64,000 nucleotides of DNA from Micromonospora rubida (GTDB taxonomy: Bacteria > Actinomycetota > Actinomycetes > Mycobacteriales > Micromonosporaceae): NCBI RefSeq assembly GCF_009908295.1, contig NZ_JAAALO010000002.1, positions 97,480 to 161,479 on the forward strand, read 5' to 3'. The translations under genes were made by a program, and so were the position numbers. Positions 1 to 8,290 of this stretch are shown here, piece after piece. Numbering within the stretch: the first letter of the stretch is position 1; each line of letters starts with the position of its first letter. Under the pieces are notes generated by a model, which saw only the letters and a list, made by a program, of their open reading frames with translations, had not been told where the DNA came from and made no database searches.

Positions 1-38
1 GACGGTGGTCGGCTCCCATCCCTCCAGCCGGCGGGGCG

Positions 39-617
39 CTACTCCGAGGGTTCGGGCGAGCCGGATCCGCTGCCGGAACCCGGGCTCGTCAGCAATCCGG
101 CGACGGAGAAAGGGATGTCGATCTCCGCGACGTTGAGGTTCCAGCAGGCCCGCCACAGCCGCCGCCACTGCTGCTCCGACAGCAGCTCACCGTCGGGGTC
201 GAGCAACGCCTCCCACGTCTCGTCGGCCAGCGTCGGGGCGACCGTGGATGCCCGCACCAGGGCGGGCAGGAACGTCGACCGGTTGGCGCCCAGCGACTCA
301 TCTTCGGGGTGTACCTTGCCGCCGGTCTTGCGGGGCGGGTGCGCGTCGGCGAGGTCGTTCCACACCTTGCGGCGCAGGGCACGGATCCGGAACTCGACGG
401 TGCTGGCCTCGATCTCCGACCTCAGCGCCTCCATGCGGGCGGCCACCTCGCCGGTGCCGCTGCCGCCGATACGCGGGTCGGCGGCGTTCTTCACCGCCGC
501 GGCGGTGAGGTCCTGGCCGAGGCGCTTCCACTCGGCGACCAGGTCGGCTCGGGTGCACACCGGCACCCGGTCCTCCGGCAGCCGCGCCCCGGTGAGGATC
601 GCGTCGACGTCGCTCAC
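39..617 (-). CDS. Putative tail assembly chaperone
   Basis: This 192-residue protein follows the tail tube gene, where siphoviruses usually encode the chaperone that loads the tape measure protein during tail assembly. The GTG start at 617 overlaps the stop of the upstream gene as GTGA, so translation is probably coupled; longer upstream starts lie inside the tail tube gene. The chain is acidic and helical and ends in a Gly-Ser-rich tail. Chaperone genes often have a second product made by ribosomal frameshifting, but only 38 bases remain to the window edge, so this cannot be tested. The role is inferred from position and general character. Confidence 0.6.
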   Translation of the reverse strand: MSDVDAILTGARLPEDRVPVCTRADLVAEWKRLGQDLTAAAVKNAADPRIGGSGTGEVAARMEALRSEIEASTVEFRIRALRRKVWNDLADAHPPRKTGGKVHPEDESLGANRSTFLPALVRASTVAPTLADETWEALLDPDGELLSEQQWRRLWRACWNLNVAEIDIPFSVAGLLTSPGSGSGSGSPEPSE

Positions 618-1123
618 GCCGCCGCCACCGCGTCGATGACCACGTCGCCGACGACGAACAGCCGCTGGGTGACGGTGTGCACGCTGTTCGCGCCGTTCCA
701 CTGCTTCAGCGGCTCGCCGGCCTTGATTGGCCACACGTCCACGATGTCGCCGGCCGCGTACGTCTGCCCGCGCGGCACCCCGTACCGGGTGACGATGTAC
801 CCGGTCGTGCCCTCTTCGAGGGTCAGGTACGCCTCGTTGTTCGTCGGGTCGTCCGGGTTGTGCACGTAGGTGACGCTGAGGCTCTTGGTCTTCCGGCCGG
901 GCTGCTCGAACGTCTGCGTGGTGGCGATCCGCTCGTCGGTGACGGTGGCCTGCTCACCGGACGGGTTGAAGCCGTCGCCGGTGACGTACCCGGCCAGCTC
1001 CTGCGACCCGGCGGCGAGCAGTTCCGTGGCCGCCTTCGGGGCGGTACGGGTCGTGATGGTCGGCACGAAGTCGATGCGGAGGGTGCCGTCGGACGGCACC
1101 GAGGTGGGCAGCGGGGACGTCAT
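614..1123 (-). CDS. Major tail tube protein
   Basis: This 169-residue protein should form the tube of a long non-contractile tail. It starts MTSPLPTSVP and is rich in beta-strand-like segments, including EAYLTLEEGTTGYIVTRYG and VHTVTQRLFVVGDVV, as in phage tail tube proteins of similar length. It sits between the connector/terminator genes and the chaperone candidate, the usual place. Its ATG overlaps the upstream stop by 4 bases (ATGA). The assignment rests on length, strand pattern and synteny. Confidence 0.75.
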   Translation of the reverse strand: MTSPLPTSVPSDGTLRIDFVPTITTRTAPKAATELLAAGSQELAGYVTGDGFNPSGEQATVTDERIATTQTFEQPGRKTKSLSVTYVHNPDDPTNNEAYLTLEEGTTGYIVTRYGVPRGQTYAAGDIVDVWPIKAGEPLKQWNGANSVHTVTQRLFVVGDVVIDAVAAA

Positions 1124-1383
1124 CGGGTCTCCTCCTTGCTCGCGCTCTTGCTCTTGGTGGTGGCACTGGTCGACGGAGCCGGCTCCGTCTCGCCCCTCGG
1201 GTCCGGCTCACTGGCCGCGGGGGCGGTGGTCGTGGCCGGCAGCGCACGGCCCAGCCGGTCCGCCGCGTCGCCGTCGGTCACCAGCTCGACGCCGCCACGC
1301 TCGACGAGCTGGGCGGCCCGGCGGGCGCCAACGCTGTACTCGGTGTCCGTGCTCTTGTCGCGGATACGCACCAGGTCCGGCAC
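1120..1383 (-). CDS. Small hypothetical protein in the tail-connector cluster
   Basis: The product is 87 residues. The N-terminal half (VRIRDKSTDTEYSVGARRAA) looks like a short folded domain, followed by a Ser/Thr/Pro/Lys-rich disordered tail ending KSKSASKEETR. It overlaps the tail tube gene by 4 bases and lies 25 bases after the tail terminator candidate. A minor connector or tail role is likely from context, but no family is recognised. Confidence 0.6.
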   Translation of the reverse strand: MPDLVRIRDKSTDTEYSVGARRAAQLVERGGVELVTDGDAADRLGRALPATTTAPAASEPDPRGETEPAPSTSATTKSKSASKEETR

Positions 1384-1408
1384 GACTCCTCCTCAGGTGT
1401 GGCGCCGG

Positions 1409-1816
1409 TCAGCCCGGCAGGGATTCCAGTCGGTACACGTCCACCTGGTCGACGACGCGACGGCCGGTGGACTCGTCAGGGCGGGCAGGGAGCCCGTCGT
1501 CGTGCCGGATCGGGTACGGCTTCCGGCCGGTCATGGTCGGCCCCACGTCCAGCAGCGCGGCCCGCACCCGGCTTGCGACCACCCGCGCGGCCGTGTCGTT
1601 CGCGCCGACGCTGTGCACCGTCGCCGTGGCCACGCCGCGGCTGGACCGGCCGTCGATGGTCGGCCCCAGGTCGTAGCGGACGGACACCCACGCCACCACG
1701 TACGGCAGGGCCGTCGCCGCCGTCGGGGTGTTGCCGTCGGCGTCGGGGAACACCCGCAGCCCGGACACGTCGCGCAGCAGGGACAGGAACGCCACGGCGT
1801 GCGGGTCGTCGCTCAC
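1409..1816 (-). CDS. Putative tail terminator / tail completion protein
   Basis: The product is 135 residues and starts VSDDPHAVAFLSLLRDVSGL. It is probably the protein that caps the tail and joins it to the head, as judged by length, alternating strands and position just before the tail tube gene. The GTG at 1816 is preceded by a GAGGT ribosome-binding-like site and overlaps the stop of a 27-codon frame upstream. Longer readings enter the neighbouring gene out of frame and were rejected. No catalytic residues are expected. Confidence 0.65.
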   Translation of the reverse strand: MSDDPHAVAFLSLLRDVSGLRVFPDADGNTPTAATALPYVVAWVSVRYDLGPTIDGRSSRGVATATVHSVGANDTAARVVASRVRAALLDVGPTMTGRKPYPIRHDDGLPARPDESTGRRVVDQVDVYRLESLPG

Positions 1817-1896
1817 CTTGACCTCACCGCGATGACGACCCGCTTGGAACGGAGCCGCGCGATCAAAGCACGGATTCGGGCGAGGTCGCTGCTCAC
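1813..1896 (-). CDS. Possible 27-residue coupled mini-protein
   Basis: The gap between the gp10-like gene and the tail terminator is filled by a 27-codon frame that starts GTG inside the upstream stop (GTGA) and stops inside the downstream start (GTGA). The peptide is basic and hydrophobic, with the core ALIARLRSKRVVIAV. It may be a real small product or simply a reading frame that carries ribosomes across the gap for translational coupling. There is no homology evidence. Confidence 0.35.
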   Translation of the reverse strand: MSSDLARIRALIARLRSKRVVIAVRSR

Positions 1897-2288
1897 AACG
1901 CCTCCAGGGCGTCCGCCGCGGCCCGCTCCAGCCCGGCCACGAAGTCGGGCGACCAGCGGTCCAGCGCCGGCCCCAGATGCGCGAGCGGCGCGTTGTTGGG
2001 CGTGCCGTACTCCAAGATGTTGCCCAGCGCGCCCTGCCTGCGGTCCTTGTCCGGGCCGATCTCCGCGCTGACCCCATCGCCCACACCGCGGTCCGTGGTG
2101 TCGTAGGTGATGGCGCGCGGATAGTCGGGCGCGTGGGCAATGCCGCCAGCGGACTGCTGCGCGGCCTTCTTGATCCCGAAAGCGGTGAACCGCACCGCCT
2201 TGAGGATGTTGTCGTGGGCGCCCTCGGGCACCTCTCGCAGCTCCGCAACCAGGTCGTTGAGCTGCGAAGACTCGGTGTCGATACGCAT
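1893..2288 (-). CDS. HK97 gp10-like tail-head joining protein
   Basis: The product is 131 residues. The central part DRRQGALGNILEYGTPNNAP, with a conserved glycine-rich turn and the EYGT signature, is typical of HK97 gp10-like minor structural proteins. These act at the head-tail interface. It begins at ATG 2288, sharing one base with the upstream stop (TGATG). The N-terminal half is helical. Position between head closure and tail terminator genes supports the call. Confidence 0.7.
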   Translation of the reverse strand: MRIDTESSQLNDLVAELREVPEGAHDNILKAVRFTAFGIKKAAQQSAGGIAHAPDYPRAITYDTTDRGVGDGVSAEIGPDKDRRQGALGNILEYGTPNNAPLAHLGPALDRWSPDFVAGLERAAADALEAL

Positions 2289-2683
2289 CAGCTCGTCGCC
2301 TCCTCGATCCCGACCCGCCGCGACGTCGCGTGGCTCTTGGCGAACTCGGCCCGCACCACGAACCGGCGACCGACCAGGTCGGGGTCGTGCTGGCAGGCCG
2401 TGAGCCTGACCCGGTGGCCGGCCCGCACGCCCGCGGAGGCGAGCACGGGCAGCTGGAGCACCCTGGTCAGCATCAGCACGTCCGCCTCGCCGGCCCGCTG
2501 GTCCGACGCCGACGGTGCCGCCTGCTGCACCCGGCACCGGCCGGCGTACACCTGCTCGACGGTGTCCACGACCTCGCCCGTCTCCAGGTCCGTCGTCGAC
2601 CCCGTCACCGCCTCGATGACGCACTCGTCCACCATCAGCGCCTCGGCCGCCGCCCGCCCGCGGGCCAGCACCACCTCGAGCAT
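2288..2683 (-). CDS. Head-tail connector / head closure protein
   Basis: The product is 131 residues. It has the layout of small actinophage head closure proteins (DUF6093-like): a short N-terminal helix, then a beta barrel with CVIEAVTGSTTDLETGE and a C-terminal RRFVVRAEFAKSHATSRRV. Such proteins close the portal after packaging and dock the tail. It lies 9 bases after the repeat-bearing gene and overlaps the next gene by one base. The family name is from memory of this sequence type. Confidence 0.65.
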   Translation of the reverse strand: MLEVVLARGRAAAEALMVDECVIEAVTGSTTDLETGEVVDTVEQVYAGRCRVQQAAPSASDQRAGEADVLMLTRVLQLPVLASAGVRAGHRVRLTACQHDPDLVGRRFVVRAEFAKSHATSRRVGIEEATS

Positions 2684-2692
2684 CGAGACCCC

Positions 2693-3832
2693 CTACGGTC
2701 GGACCACCACGCCGCTACTCGGCCGCACCACCACACCCGGCCCGGGCTGGGCCACCATGCCGATGTACGGCCGATGCACCTGCCGACCAGGCACCGATGT
2801 GCTCGGCGCACCCAGCGCCACCGGCACGCTGATCCCGTCCGGAGCGGACTCCCCGGCCCAGGTCGCCGCTGGCTCGCCCAGCGCGACGGGCACGGCCAGA
2901 CCGGCCGGCCCGACGCCCGCCGACCAGCCGGCCCCAGGGGAACCGACCGCGACCGGCGCCGACAGCCCACCCGGGGCAGTCTCGCCCGCCCATGCCGCTG
3001 ACGGGCCGCCCACCGCTACGGGCACCGAGACGCCCGCCGGGGCGGTGTCGGCCGTCCACGACGCGTTCGGGCCGCCCAGCGCCACGCTCACGGCGAGGCC
3101 GTCCGGGGCGCTGACCGCCGACCAGGCTGCCGACGGGTCGCCGACCGCCACCGGGACGGCGATGCCGTCCGGGGCTGTCACCGCATCCGACGACGCCGCG
3201 GCCAGCTCGACCAGCACGGCGGCCATCGAGCCGGTCACGTCCGAGGTGACCTGCTCCCCGCCGTACGAGCCGGCAGAGCCAACCACCCGGTACGCGGCAC
3301 CGGCCCGCACGTTCGCGGCCGACGTCGCCCGGCTGGTGGCCAGGTCCACCACCTCGAGGTAGGCGACCGCCGGCGACAGGCCAGTCGGGATCGTGCCCGA
3401 CGCCACGCGGCAATGCGCGCCCACCAGCAGCGCCGACCCGGCACCGACCCCGGTCAGGGTCGGCAGGGTCACCGCCGTGCCCGACGCGGTCGCCGCAGCC
3501 GCCTGAACGACACCGGACGCGCCCCGCCACGCGGTGCACACCCACGCGCCCGTCATGCTGCCGGAGTTGGTCAGCGTCGGCGCCGCATCGCCGGCCTGGA
3601 GTACCCGCGACCAGGCGTACAGCCGGGACGCCGCGTCCTCCGTCACCGGCCACGTGCCCGGCAGCGCCGTCCACCCGGCGGGCGTGGCCATCGTCAGGGA
3701 GCTACCCGAGACGTGCCCCACCAGGACCGCCACGTCACCGGGCACCCACCCGGAAGGCAGGGTCGTGGCGAACGAGGTACTGGTCGCCGCCCCTGACGAC
3801 CCGGACGAGACCGCGACGTACGAGACAGCCAC
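2693..3832 (-). CDS. Structural protein with six 22-residue repeats
   Basis: The product is 379 residues. The first 210 or so resemble a beta-sandwich surface protein (starts MAVSYVAVSSGSSG, many Ser/Thr/Val). The C-terminal third is six tandem 22-residue units built on APDGxxVPVAxGxPxAxW. A short tail with VVRPSSGVVVRP ends it. Repeats of this kind are common in phage fibre and decoration proteins that bind hosts or brace the particle. It lies among connector genes next to a glycosidase-like gene, so an appendage role is inferred. No exact family is recognised. Confidence 0.6.
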   Translation of the reverse strand: MAVSYVAVSSGSSGAATSTSFATTLPSGWVPGDVAVLVGHVSGSSLTMATPAGWTALPGTWPVTEDAASRLYAWSRVLQAGDAAPTLTNSGSMTGAWVCTAWRGASGVVQAAAATASGTAVTLPTLTGVGAGSALLVGAHCRVASGTIPTGLSPAVAYLEVVDLATSRATSAANVRAGAAYRVVGSAGSYGGEQVTSDVTGSMAAVLVELAAASSDAVTAPDGIAVPVAVGDPSAAWSAVSAPDGLAVSVALGGPNASWTADTAPAGVSVPVAVGGPSAAWAGETAPGGLSAPVAVGSPGAGWSAGVGPAGLAVPVALGEPAATWAGESAPDGISVPVALGAPSTSVPGRQVHRPYIGMVAQPGPGVVVRPSSGVVVRP

Positions 3833-3848
3833 GACGGACCTCCCGGCC

Positions 3849-4778
3849 TCAGCCCATCAGATCGACGAACGCCTGCCGTTCCGGGCCGCGGGCGTCGAGG
3901 TTGCAGTCGCCCCGGTGGAACCACTCCACGAACGGCACATCCGGCTGCGCCCGCAGGTGGGCCACGTTGTCCCGCATCGCCTGCGCGCACAGCGCGCCGT
4001 CCGGGTCGTACGGCTTCCCGCCCTTCAGGGTCGGCTTCCGCTTGATGCCCCACTCGGCGACGACCAGCGGCTTACCGACCCGCCGGGCGGCGGCGAGCGC
4101 GAAGTCGTTGCGCTCGGCCGGGGTGCGGTACCGCTCGTAGCCGGTGTCGTAGATGTCGAACCCCACCGCGTCCACCCCGGGCATGGCCGCGACCTGGCCG
4201 AAGTCGTCCCACCAGGACGCCTGCCGGCGGGCGGCGTACTCGGTGAACACCGGCACCAACCACACCTCGGCCCGACGCGGATGGCCCGCGAGCGCGCCGA
4301 CCAGTTCCTGCCACTGCTGCCGGAACTCCGCCGGGCTCGGATCGCCCGCCGTCTGCTGCTCCGGCTCGTGATCCAACGTCACCAGGTCGACCACATCCCG
4401 ACGGCCGGCCGGCCGCGCCGACAGCCACTCCCGGACCGCCGCCGGCGAAGCCGACGTCCAGTCCTTGAAGCTGTAGTGCACCGGACAGCCGGCCGGCACC
4501 TGCGTGAGGATCCCCGACGACCACGGCGCGATGCCGCCGCCGGCACCCGTGTACAGCCGCATCACCTGCGGCCGGGCGTACCGGCCGGTCATCGCCCGGA
4601 TCTGCGCCGTGGTGCTGTCCGGCGGGCACCAGCCCAGCAGCGTCGGTGACCGCACCGACACCGTCACCGCCACCGTGCGGCTGTCCGGGTCAACCGCCTC
4701 GATGGTCACCTGCGCGGACTGGCCGGGCCGGAGGGTGGCCAGCGTCGTGGTGACGGATCGGATCACGGGGAGCGTCAT
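3849..4778 (-). CDS. Glycoside-hydrolase-like (TIM-barrel) structural protein
   Basis: The product is 309 residues, with a small N-terminal beta domain and then what reads as an (alpha/beta)8 glycosidase fold. DLVTLDHEPEQQ and PLVVAEWGIKRKP match the two strand ends where retaining glycosidases carry catalytic glutamates, and DAVGFDIYDTGYERY is another barrel strand. It may cut or bind cell-surface polysaccharide during adsorption. The ATG at 4778 is two bases after the previous stop. The substrate is unknown and activity is not certain. Confidence 0.6.
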   Translation of the reverse strand: MTLPVIRSVTTTLATLRPGQSAQVTIEAVDPDSRTVAVTVSVRSPTLLGWCPPDSTTAQIRAMTGRYARPQVMRLYTGAGGGIAPWSSGILTQVPAGCPVHYSFKDWTSASPAAVREWLSARPAGRRDVVDLVTLDHEPEQQTAGDPSPAEFRQQWQELVGALAGHPRRAEVWLVPVFTEYAARRQASWWDDFGQVAAMPGVDAVGFDIYDTGYERYRTPAERNDFALAAARRVGKPLVVAEWGIKRKPTLKGGKPYDPDGALCAQAMRDNVAHLRAQPDVPFVEWFHRGDCNLDARGPERQAFVDLMG

Positions 4779-4780
4779 GG

Positions 4781-5206
4781 TCAGCCGACCTTGAGGATCT
4801 TCGGCGACGCCGCCGGCCACGTCACCGTGACCGTGCCCGTGCCCGGTTGGATCGGCAGGCCCGTCCCGGTGTCGAACCAGGCGATCAGCCGCTGCGCGGT
4901 CGCCGCCACGTCTGCGCCGCCGGCTGCCGCGGACGCCTGGAAGAGCAGCAGGCCGTGGTTTACCGCGCTGGCCGTGGCCGAGATCGTGGTGTCGTCGGCG
5001 TCGAACACCCCGCCGGTGACCACCTTGTTCGCCAGGGCCGCCGACGTGCCGTTGATCGTGCCGCCCGCCCCGGTCACGTCGCTGACGTACCGGTGCGCCG
5101 CCGAGAACGTATAGCCCCTGACCAGCGCGACCTTGATGCTTGCCGTGTCCAGGTCGATCGACCCGTCCATGACCCCCTCAGCAAAGGGCGTGAAGTAGCC
5201 GCTCAT
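4781..5206 (-). CDS. Hypothetical phage structural protein
   Basis: The product is 141 residues and starts MSGYFTPFAEGVMDGSIDLD. It is rich in Gly, Ala and Thr with beta-prone stretches (KVALVRGYTF, GTVTVTWPAASPKILKV). This resembles small virion surface or tail-associated proteins of actinophages that describe intervals along a polymer. Its ATG overlaps the upstream stop by 4 bases. Position between connector and glycosidase-like genes suggests a virion part. No confident family. Confidence 0.6.
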   Translation of the reverse strand: MSGYFTPFAEGVMDGSIDLDTASIKVALVRGYTFSAAHRYVSDVTGAGGTINGTSAALANKVVTGGVFDADDTTISATASAVNHGLLLFQASAAAGGADVAATAQRLIAWFDTGTGLPIQPGTGTVTVTWPAASPKILKVG

Positions 5207-5604
5207 CTCTCCGCTTCCTCCCCGTACCGCCAGCACCGCCGTCGCGCCGGGGCGCCCGGGCGGATCGAGAACGCCGTCGACGTCCGCACCCCGACCGCGG
5301 CGAGCACCCGAGCGCGTTCGTCGTCCGTCAGCGCCGCACCGGCCAGCACCTCAGCCGCGTACGTCACCGAGTAGTCGTCGATCTGCTCCGAGCGCACCCC
5401 GGCCGGGTTGAGCAGGATCCGCCGGGCCACGTCCAGCGCCACCGGCAGCAGCGGTGACAGGTCGACCAGCGCGTCGTAGCGGGCCGCGCCGGCCGCTGAC
5501 CGGATCAGCGACGTTGCCACCGTCCGGGCCAGCTCCGCCGACGCCTGGTCCAGGTCCTGCTGCATGTACGAGGCGAGCTGGCTCAGCTCGAACAGATCAG
5601 CCAC
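5203..5604 (-). CDS. Head-tail connector (gp6-like) protein
   Basis: The product is 133 residues, almost entirely helical at first (LASYMQQDLDQASAELARTV), with VTYAAEVLAGAALTDDERA later. This is the style of gp6/gp15-type connector proteins that form a ring under the portal. It is the first gene after the capsid block and overlaps the next gene by 4 bases. The assignment rests on size, helical pattern and synteny. Confidence 0.65.
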   Translation of the reverse strand: MADLFELSQLASYMQQDLDQASAELARTVATSLIRSAAGAARYDALVDLSPLLPVALDVARRILLNPAGVRSEQIDDYSVTYAAEVLAGAALTDDERARVLAAVGVRTSTAFSIRPGAPARRRCWRYGEEAER

Positions 5605-5634
5605 CGCTCACCCCTTTCGTTGGTGGTCCGGCCG

Positions 5635-5663
5635 GGCCGGGTCCGTGGCTTCCCGACCCGGCC
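5635..5663 (-). terminator. Intercistronic hairpin after the capsid block
   Basis: The 65-base gap between the capsid block and the connector genes contains a 9-bp inverted repeat (GGCCGGGTC and GACCCGGCC) around an 11-base loop. There is no T-run, so it may act as an attenuator or RNA-processing hairpin that sets the capsid-to-connector ratio, as much as a true terminator. Confidence 0.4.
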
Positions 5664-5669
5664 GGAGTC

Positions 5670-6062
5670 TCACTCGGTCGGGACTTTCGCCTCGTCGAGC
5701 GCGGCGATCACGGCCTCGCGAGACGCGTCCGCCGGGACTTCCACCTCGTGGCGGGCCGCGTACTCCCGCCAGCGCGGTGCGCCCGATCCCGGGCCGCTCT
5801 TCGGCGGCGGGTTGTCCTCGCCGTCGGAGCCGTCGCCGTCGGGGTCGCCGGCCTCGTCCAGCTCGGCGAGGCGGGCCAGCAGCCGCGCCCGCTCGTCGGC
5901 CGGCGACTCGACGTCGGAGGGCACCGTGCCGCCCTTCCACGCCTTCGGGTTGACGATCTTCCCGACCGCCCAGGCCGGCACCAGGTCACCCGGGCCGAAG
6001 ACGTGCCCGACGCCATGCTCGTCCGCCACGTGCACGTACGTGGCCAGCTCCGCCCGGCTCAT
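5670..6062 (-). CDS. Hypothetical head protein with C-terminal SAP/HeH-like motif
   Basis: The product is 130 residues. The N-terminal part (YVHVADEHGVGHVFGPGDLV) reads as a small beta fold, the middle is an acidic linker (DGDGSDGEDNPPP), and the C-terminal 30 residues (VEVPADASREAVIAALDEA) have the two-helix shape of HeH/SAP-like domains. Many actinophages encode such a protein directly after the major capsid gene. The ATG at 6062 overlaps the capsid stop. Function is not proven. Confidence 0.6.
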   Translation of the reverse strand: MSRAELATYVHVADEHGVGHVFGPGDLVPAWAVGKIVNPKAWKGGTVPSDVESPADERARLLARLAELDEAGDPDGDGSDGEDNPPPKSGPGSGAPRWREYAARHEVEVPADASREAVIAALDEAKVPTE

Positions 6063-7096
6063 GCCACGTCCGCCACGAACGACAGGTCCGGGTTCGCCTC
6101 CACCGGTAGGCCGATCCCGGCCGCCTTCGTCCACAGGGCGATCGGGTCCTCGGTGGAGTACGCGCCGGCCACGATGCCCGGCCGGTCGCCCTCCTCCAAG
6201 CCGTAGCGCGGATCCAGGGACTCGGCGGTCGTGCCCAGCAGCGTCGCCCCGAGCTGGGTGCCGTCCGCGTCGTTCGGGTCCACCGGGGCCGGCAGGTACA
6301 GGAACTTGTCCACCGGGATGGGCCGGGTCGCCGAACCGTTGACGTTGATCTGCTCGTCGACGATGTACCACGGCGGCAAGCCGTGGTCGTCGAGGATCCC
6401 GCGCAGCGCCGCCTGCGACACCCGCGACGGGGCACCCAGCGTCGACCCGACCAGCGTCCGGATCTCCGCGTTGCGCAGCATGTAGCCCAGCACCGTGCTG
6501 GACATGACCATCGCGCCCGGGGCCTCACCGTTGGTGGTGATGTAGGTCTGCTGCCAGGACAGCAGATCCGCCAGCGGAGTCGCCGAAGCGATCGTCGACC
6601 AGGGCGTCCCGGCGGTCACCGAGTGCGAGCCGGACCGGCCGAACGAAACGGTCGCGACGACCCCGTTCTCGTTGATCGTGACGGACCCGTTGACCAGGGC
6701 GTCACCGCGGGCCAGCTCCAGGCGGGCGGCCACCGAGCGGGTCATGCGTTCCGCGTCGGTGAGCAGTGCATCCCGGATCGCGTCGGCGTTCGCCGACCGC
6801 TGGCGCAGCCGGTCGTACTCGCCCAGTCGGATCTTCCGCGAGATCGGCGGCAGCTCACCGGACACCCGGGTCAGGCCCGGCCGGGACCCGATCGGCGACT
6901 CGGCGTCGTACGCCCGGAACGTGGCGGCCTCGATCAGGCCCTCCCCGCCCTTGGTGTACCGGTACTCCAGGTCGTCGATGGGCCGGTTCGGCAGCCACCG
7001 CGCCAGAGTGAACTGGTTGTCGGGCAGGTTCGCCGCGGCCTCCCGGACGTATCCGGTTAGCTCGACGGGCTCGATGTAGTCGGCGTTGAGCAGCAT
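6059..7096 (-). CDS. Major capsid protein (gpE type)
   Basis: The product is 345 residues and starts MLLNADYIEPVELTGYVREA. The N-terminal motif, the Tyr- and Arg-rich E-loop region (DLEYRYTKGG, EAATFRAYDAESPIG) and the later IVDEQINVNG...DKFLYLPAP segment match the phage major capsid protein E family. It should form the icosahedral shell. It lies just after a decoration and a scaffold gene, in the expected order, and no in-frame damage is visible. Confidence 0.85.
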   Translation of the reverse strand: MLLNADYIEPVELTGYVREAAANLPDNQFTLARWLPNRPIDDLEYRYTKGGEGLIEAATFRAYDAESPIGSRPGLTRVSGELPPISRKIRLGEYDRLRQRSANADAIRDALLTDAERMTRSVAARLELARGDALVNGSVTINENGVVATVSFGRSGSHSVTAGTPWSTIASATPLADLLSWQQTYITTNGEAPGAMVMSSTVLGYMLRNAEIRTLVGSTLGAPSRVSQAALRGILDDHGLPPWYIVDEQINVNGSATRPIPVDKFLYLPAPVDPNDADGTQLGATLLGTTAESLDPRYGLEEGDRPGIVAGAYSTEDPIALWTKAAGIGLPVEANPDLSFVADVA

Positions 7097-7112
7097 GATC
7101 GGCTACCTCCTC

Positions 7113-7502
7113 TCAGGCGAATCGGATGCGGCCGGCGACGTCGGCCTTGCCGGCCGTGTCGACGGAGATGGGCAGGCGGGCCTCGACGACGCGGCCGTGC
7201 CAGAACAGGGAGCCCTGCGGGTCCTGGGTGTTGACCGACGGCGCGTCGACCGTGCACAGCAGGAACCCGACGAGGGTTTCCCGACCGTCGGAGGCGGCGT
7301 TGTCGTACGGGCCGTACAGCCCGGACGTGGTGATCTTCCCGAGCGGCAGGCCGGACGGGAAGTAGCCGTTGGGGTAGTGGGTGCCGGCGGTGAACGCGCT
7401 CGTGTCGAGCGTGATCGACTCGCCGGAGCTGGTGCCGTGGGCCGACCCCAGCCACCGCTGGTCCTCGTTCTGGAAGGTCTCGGTCACGGGGTTGAGGTTC
7501 AT
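7113..7502 (-). CDS. Head decoration protein (gpD-like)
   Basis: The product is 129 residues with ITLDTSAFTAGTHYPNGYFP then GKITTSGLYGPYDNAASDGR, matching the lambda gpD-type decoration fold. These trimeric proteins stabilise the expanded capsid. It sits between scaffold and major capsid genes, as usual, and starts at ATG 7502 just 12 bases after the scaffold stop. Confidence 0.8.
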   Translation of the reverse strand: MNLNPVTETFQNEDQRWLGSAHGTSSGESITLDTSAFTAGTHYPNGYFPSGLPLGKITTSGLYGPYDNAASDGRETLVGFLLCTVDAPSVNTQDPQGSLFWHGRVVEARLPISVDTAGKADVAGRIRFA

Positions 7503-7514
7503 GCCCTCGCGCTC

Positions 7515-8252
7515 CTAAGTTGTCGTGGTCTTCGTCTTGTTGTGCCGCTCGCCGTACAGGGACCGGCCGGCGTCCAGCGACGACGTCTTCTGACCGGGCC
7601 TCGCGCCCTGGGCCGGGTCCGGGCGCATGCCCGGCCGGCGCACGCCGCCCTGACCGGTCTGGTCGCCGTCCTGCCGTGCGCCGCCGAACGCGGCCAGCAG
7701 GTCGTCGGCGTCCTTCGCCAGTTCGTCCCGGCTCCCACCGACCAGGCGGGCCGCCTGTGCTGCGGTGAGGCCTTTCTCCGCCTGCACCTCGGCCCGCCAC
7801 CGGGCGGCCCGCTCCTCGGCGATGGCCCGCTCCTGCGAGGCAAGCCGCTCCGTGAGCTGCTCCACCTCACTCTTGCCCTTGTCAACGTCACCGCCGCCGA
7901 GGGCCTCTGCGAGCTTGCGCAGCGGAGCCAGCTCGGCAAGCTGCTTCTTCAGTGCCCTGTGGGCCTCGCGTTCCTCACGCAGCGCCTTCTCGCCGGCCGG
8001 GCCGAGCGGCTTGTCCTGCGGATCGCCCCCGGTCGGCGGTGGGCTTGCCGGCGGGGGCTCCGCAACCGGGTCCGCCGGCGGCGCCGGGTCGTTGCTCGGG
8101 TCGTCAGGGCTCGCGCCCATGACGGGCCAGATCGCCTGGCCGTTGCGGCGCAACCCCACGGCCCGCAGCGGCAGGCCGGTCTTCGGGTGGGTCAGCGTGG
8201 GGTGCGTCGGCAGGTCGCCTGCCGCGCGCAGCCCCGGCTTGGTGAGGGTCAT
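7515..8252 (-). CDS. Capsid scaffolding protein
   Basis: The product is 245 residues. After a short N-terminal domain and a Pro-rich linker, residues of about 85-175 form a highly charged coiled coil (KALREEREAHRALKKQLAEL and VEQLTERLASQERAIAEERA). The C-terminus is basic with KTKTTTT at the end. This is the usual build of scaffolds that guide procapsid assembly and leave before packaging. Position just before decoration and capsid genes supports it. Confidence 0.8.
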   Translation of the reverse strand: MTLTKPGLRAAGDLPTHPTLTHPKTGLPLRAVGLRRNGQAIWPVMGASPDDPSNDPAPPADPVAEPPPASPPPTGGDPQDKPLGPAGEKALREEREAHRALKKQLAELAPLRKLAEALGGGDVDKGKSEVEQLTERLASQERAIAEERAARWRAEVQAEKGLTAAQAARLVGGSRDELAKDADDLLAAFGGARQDGDQTGQGGVRRPGMRPDPAQGARPGQKTSSLDAGRSLYGERHNKTKTTTT

Positions 8253-8290
8253 CGCGACCTTCCACGTTTGGTAACCGGCATCGCGCCAGG

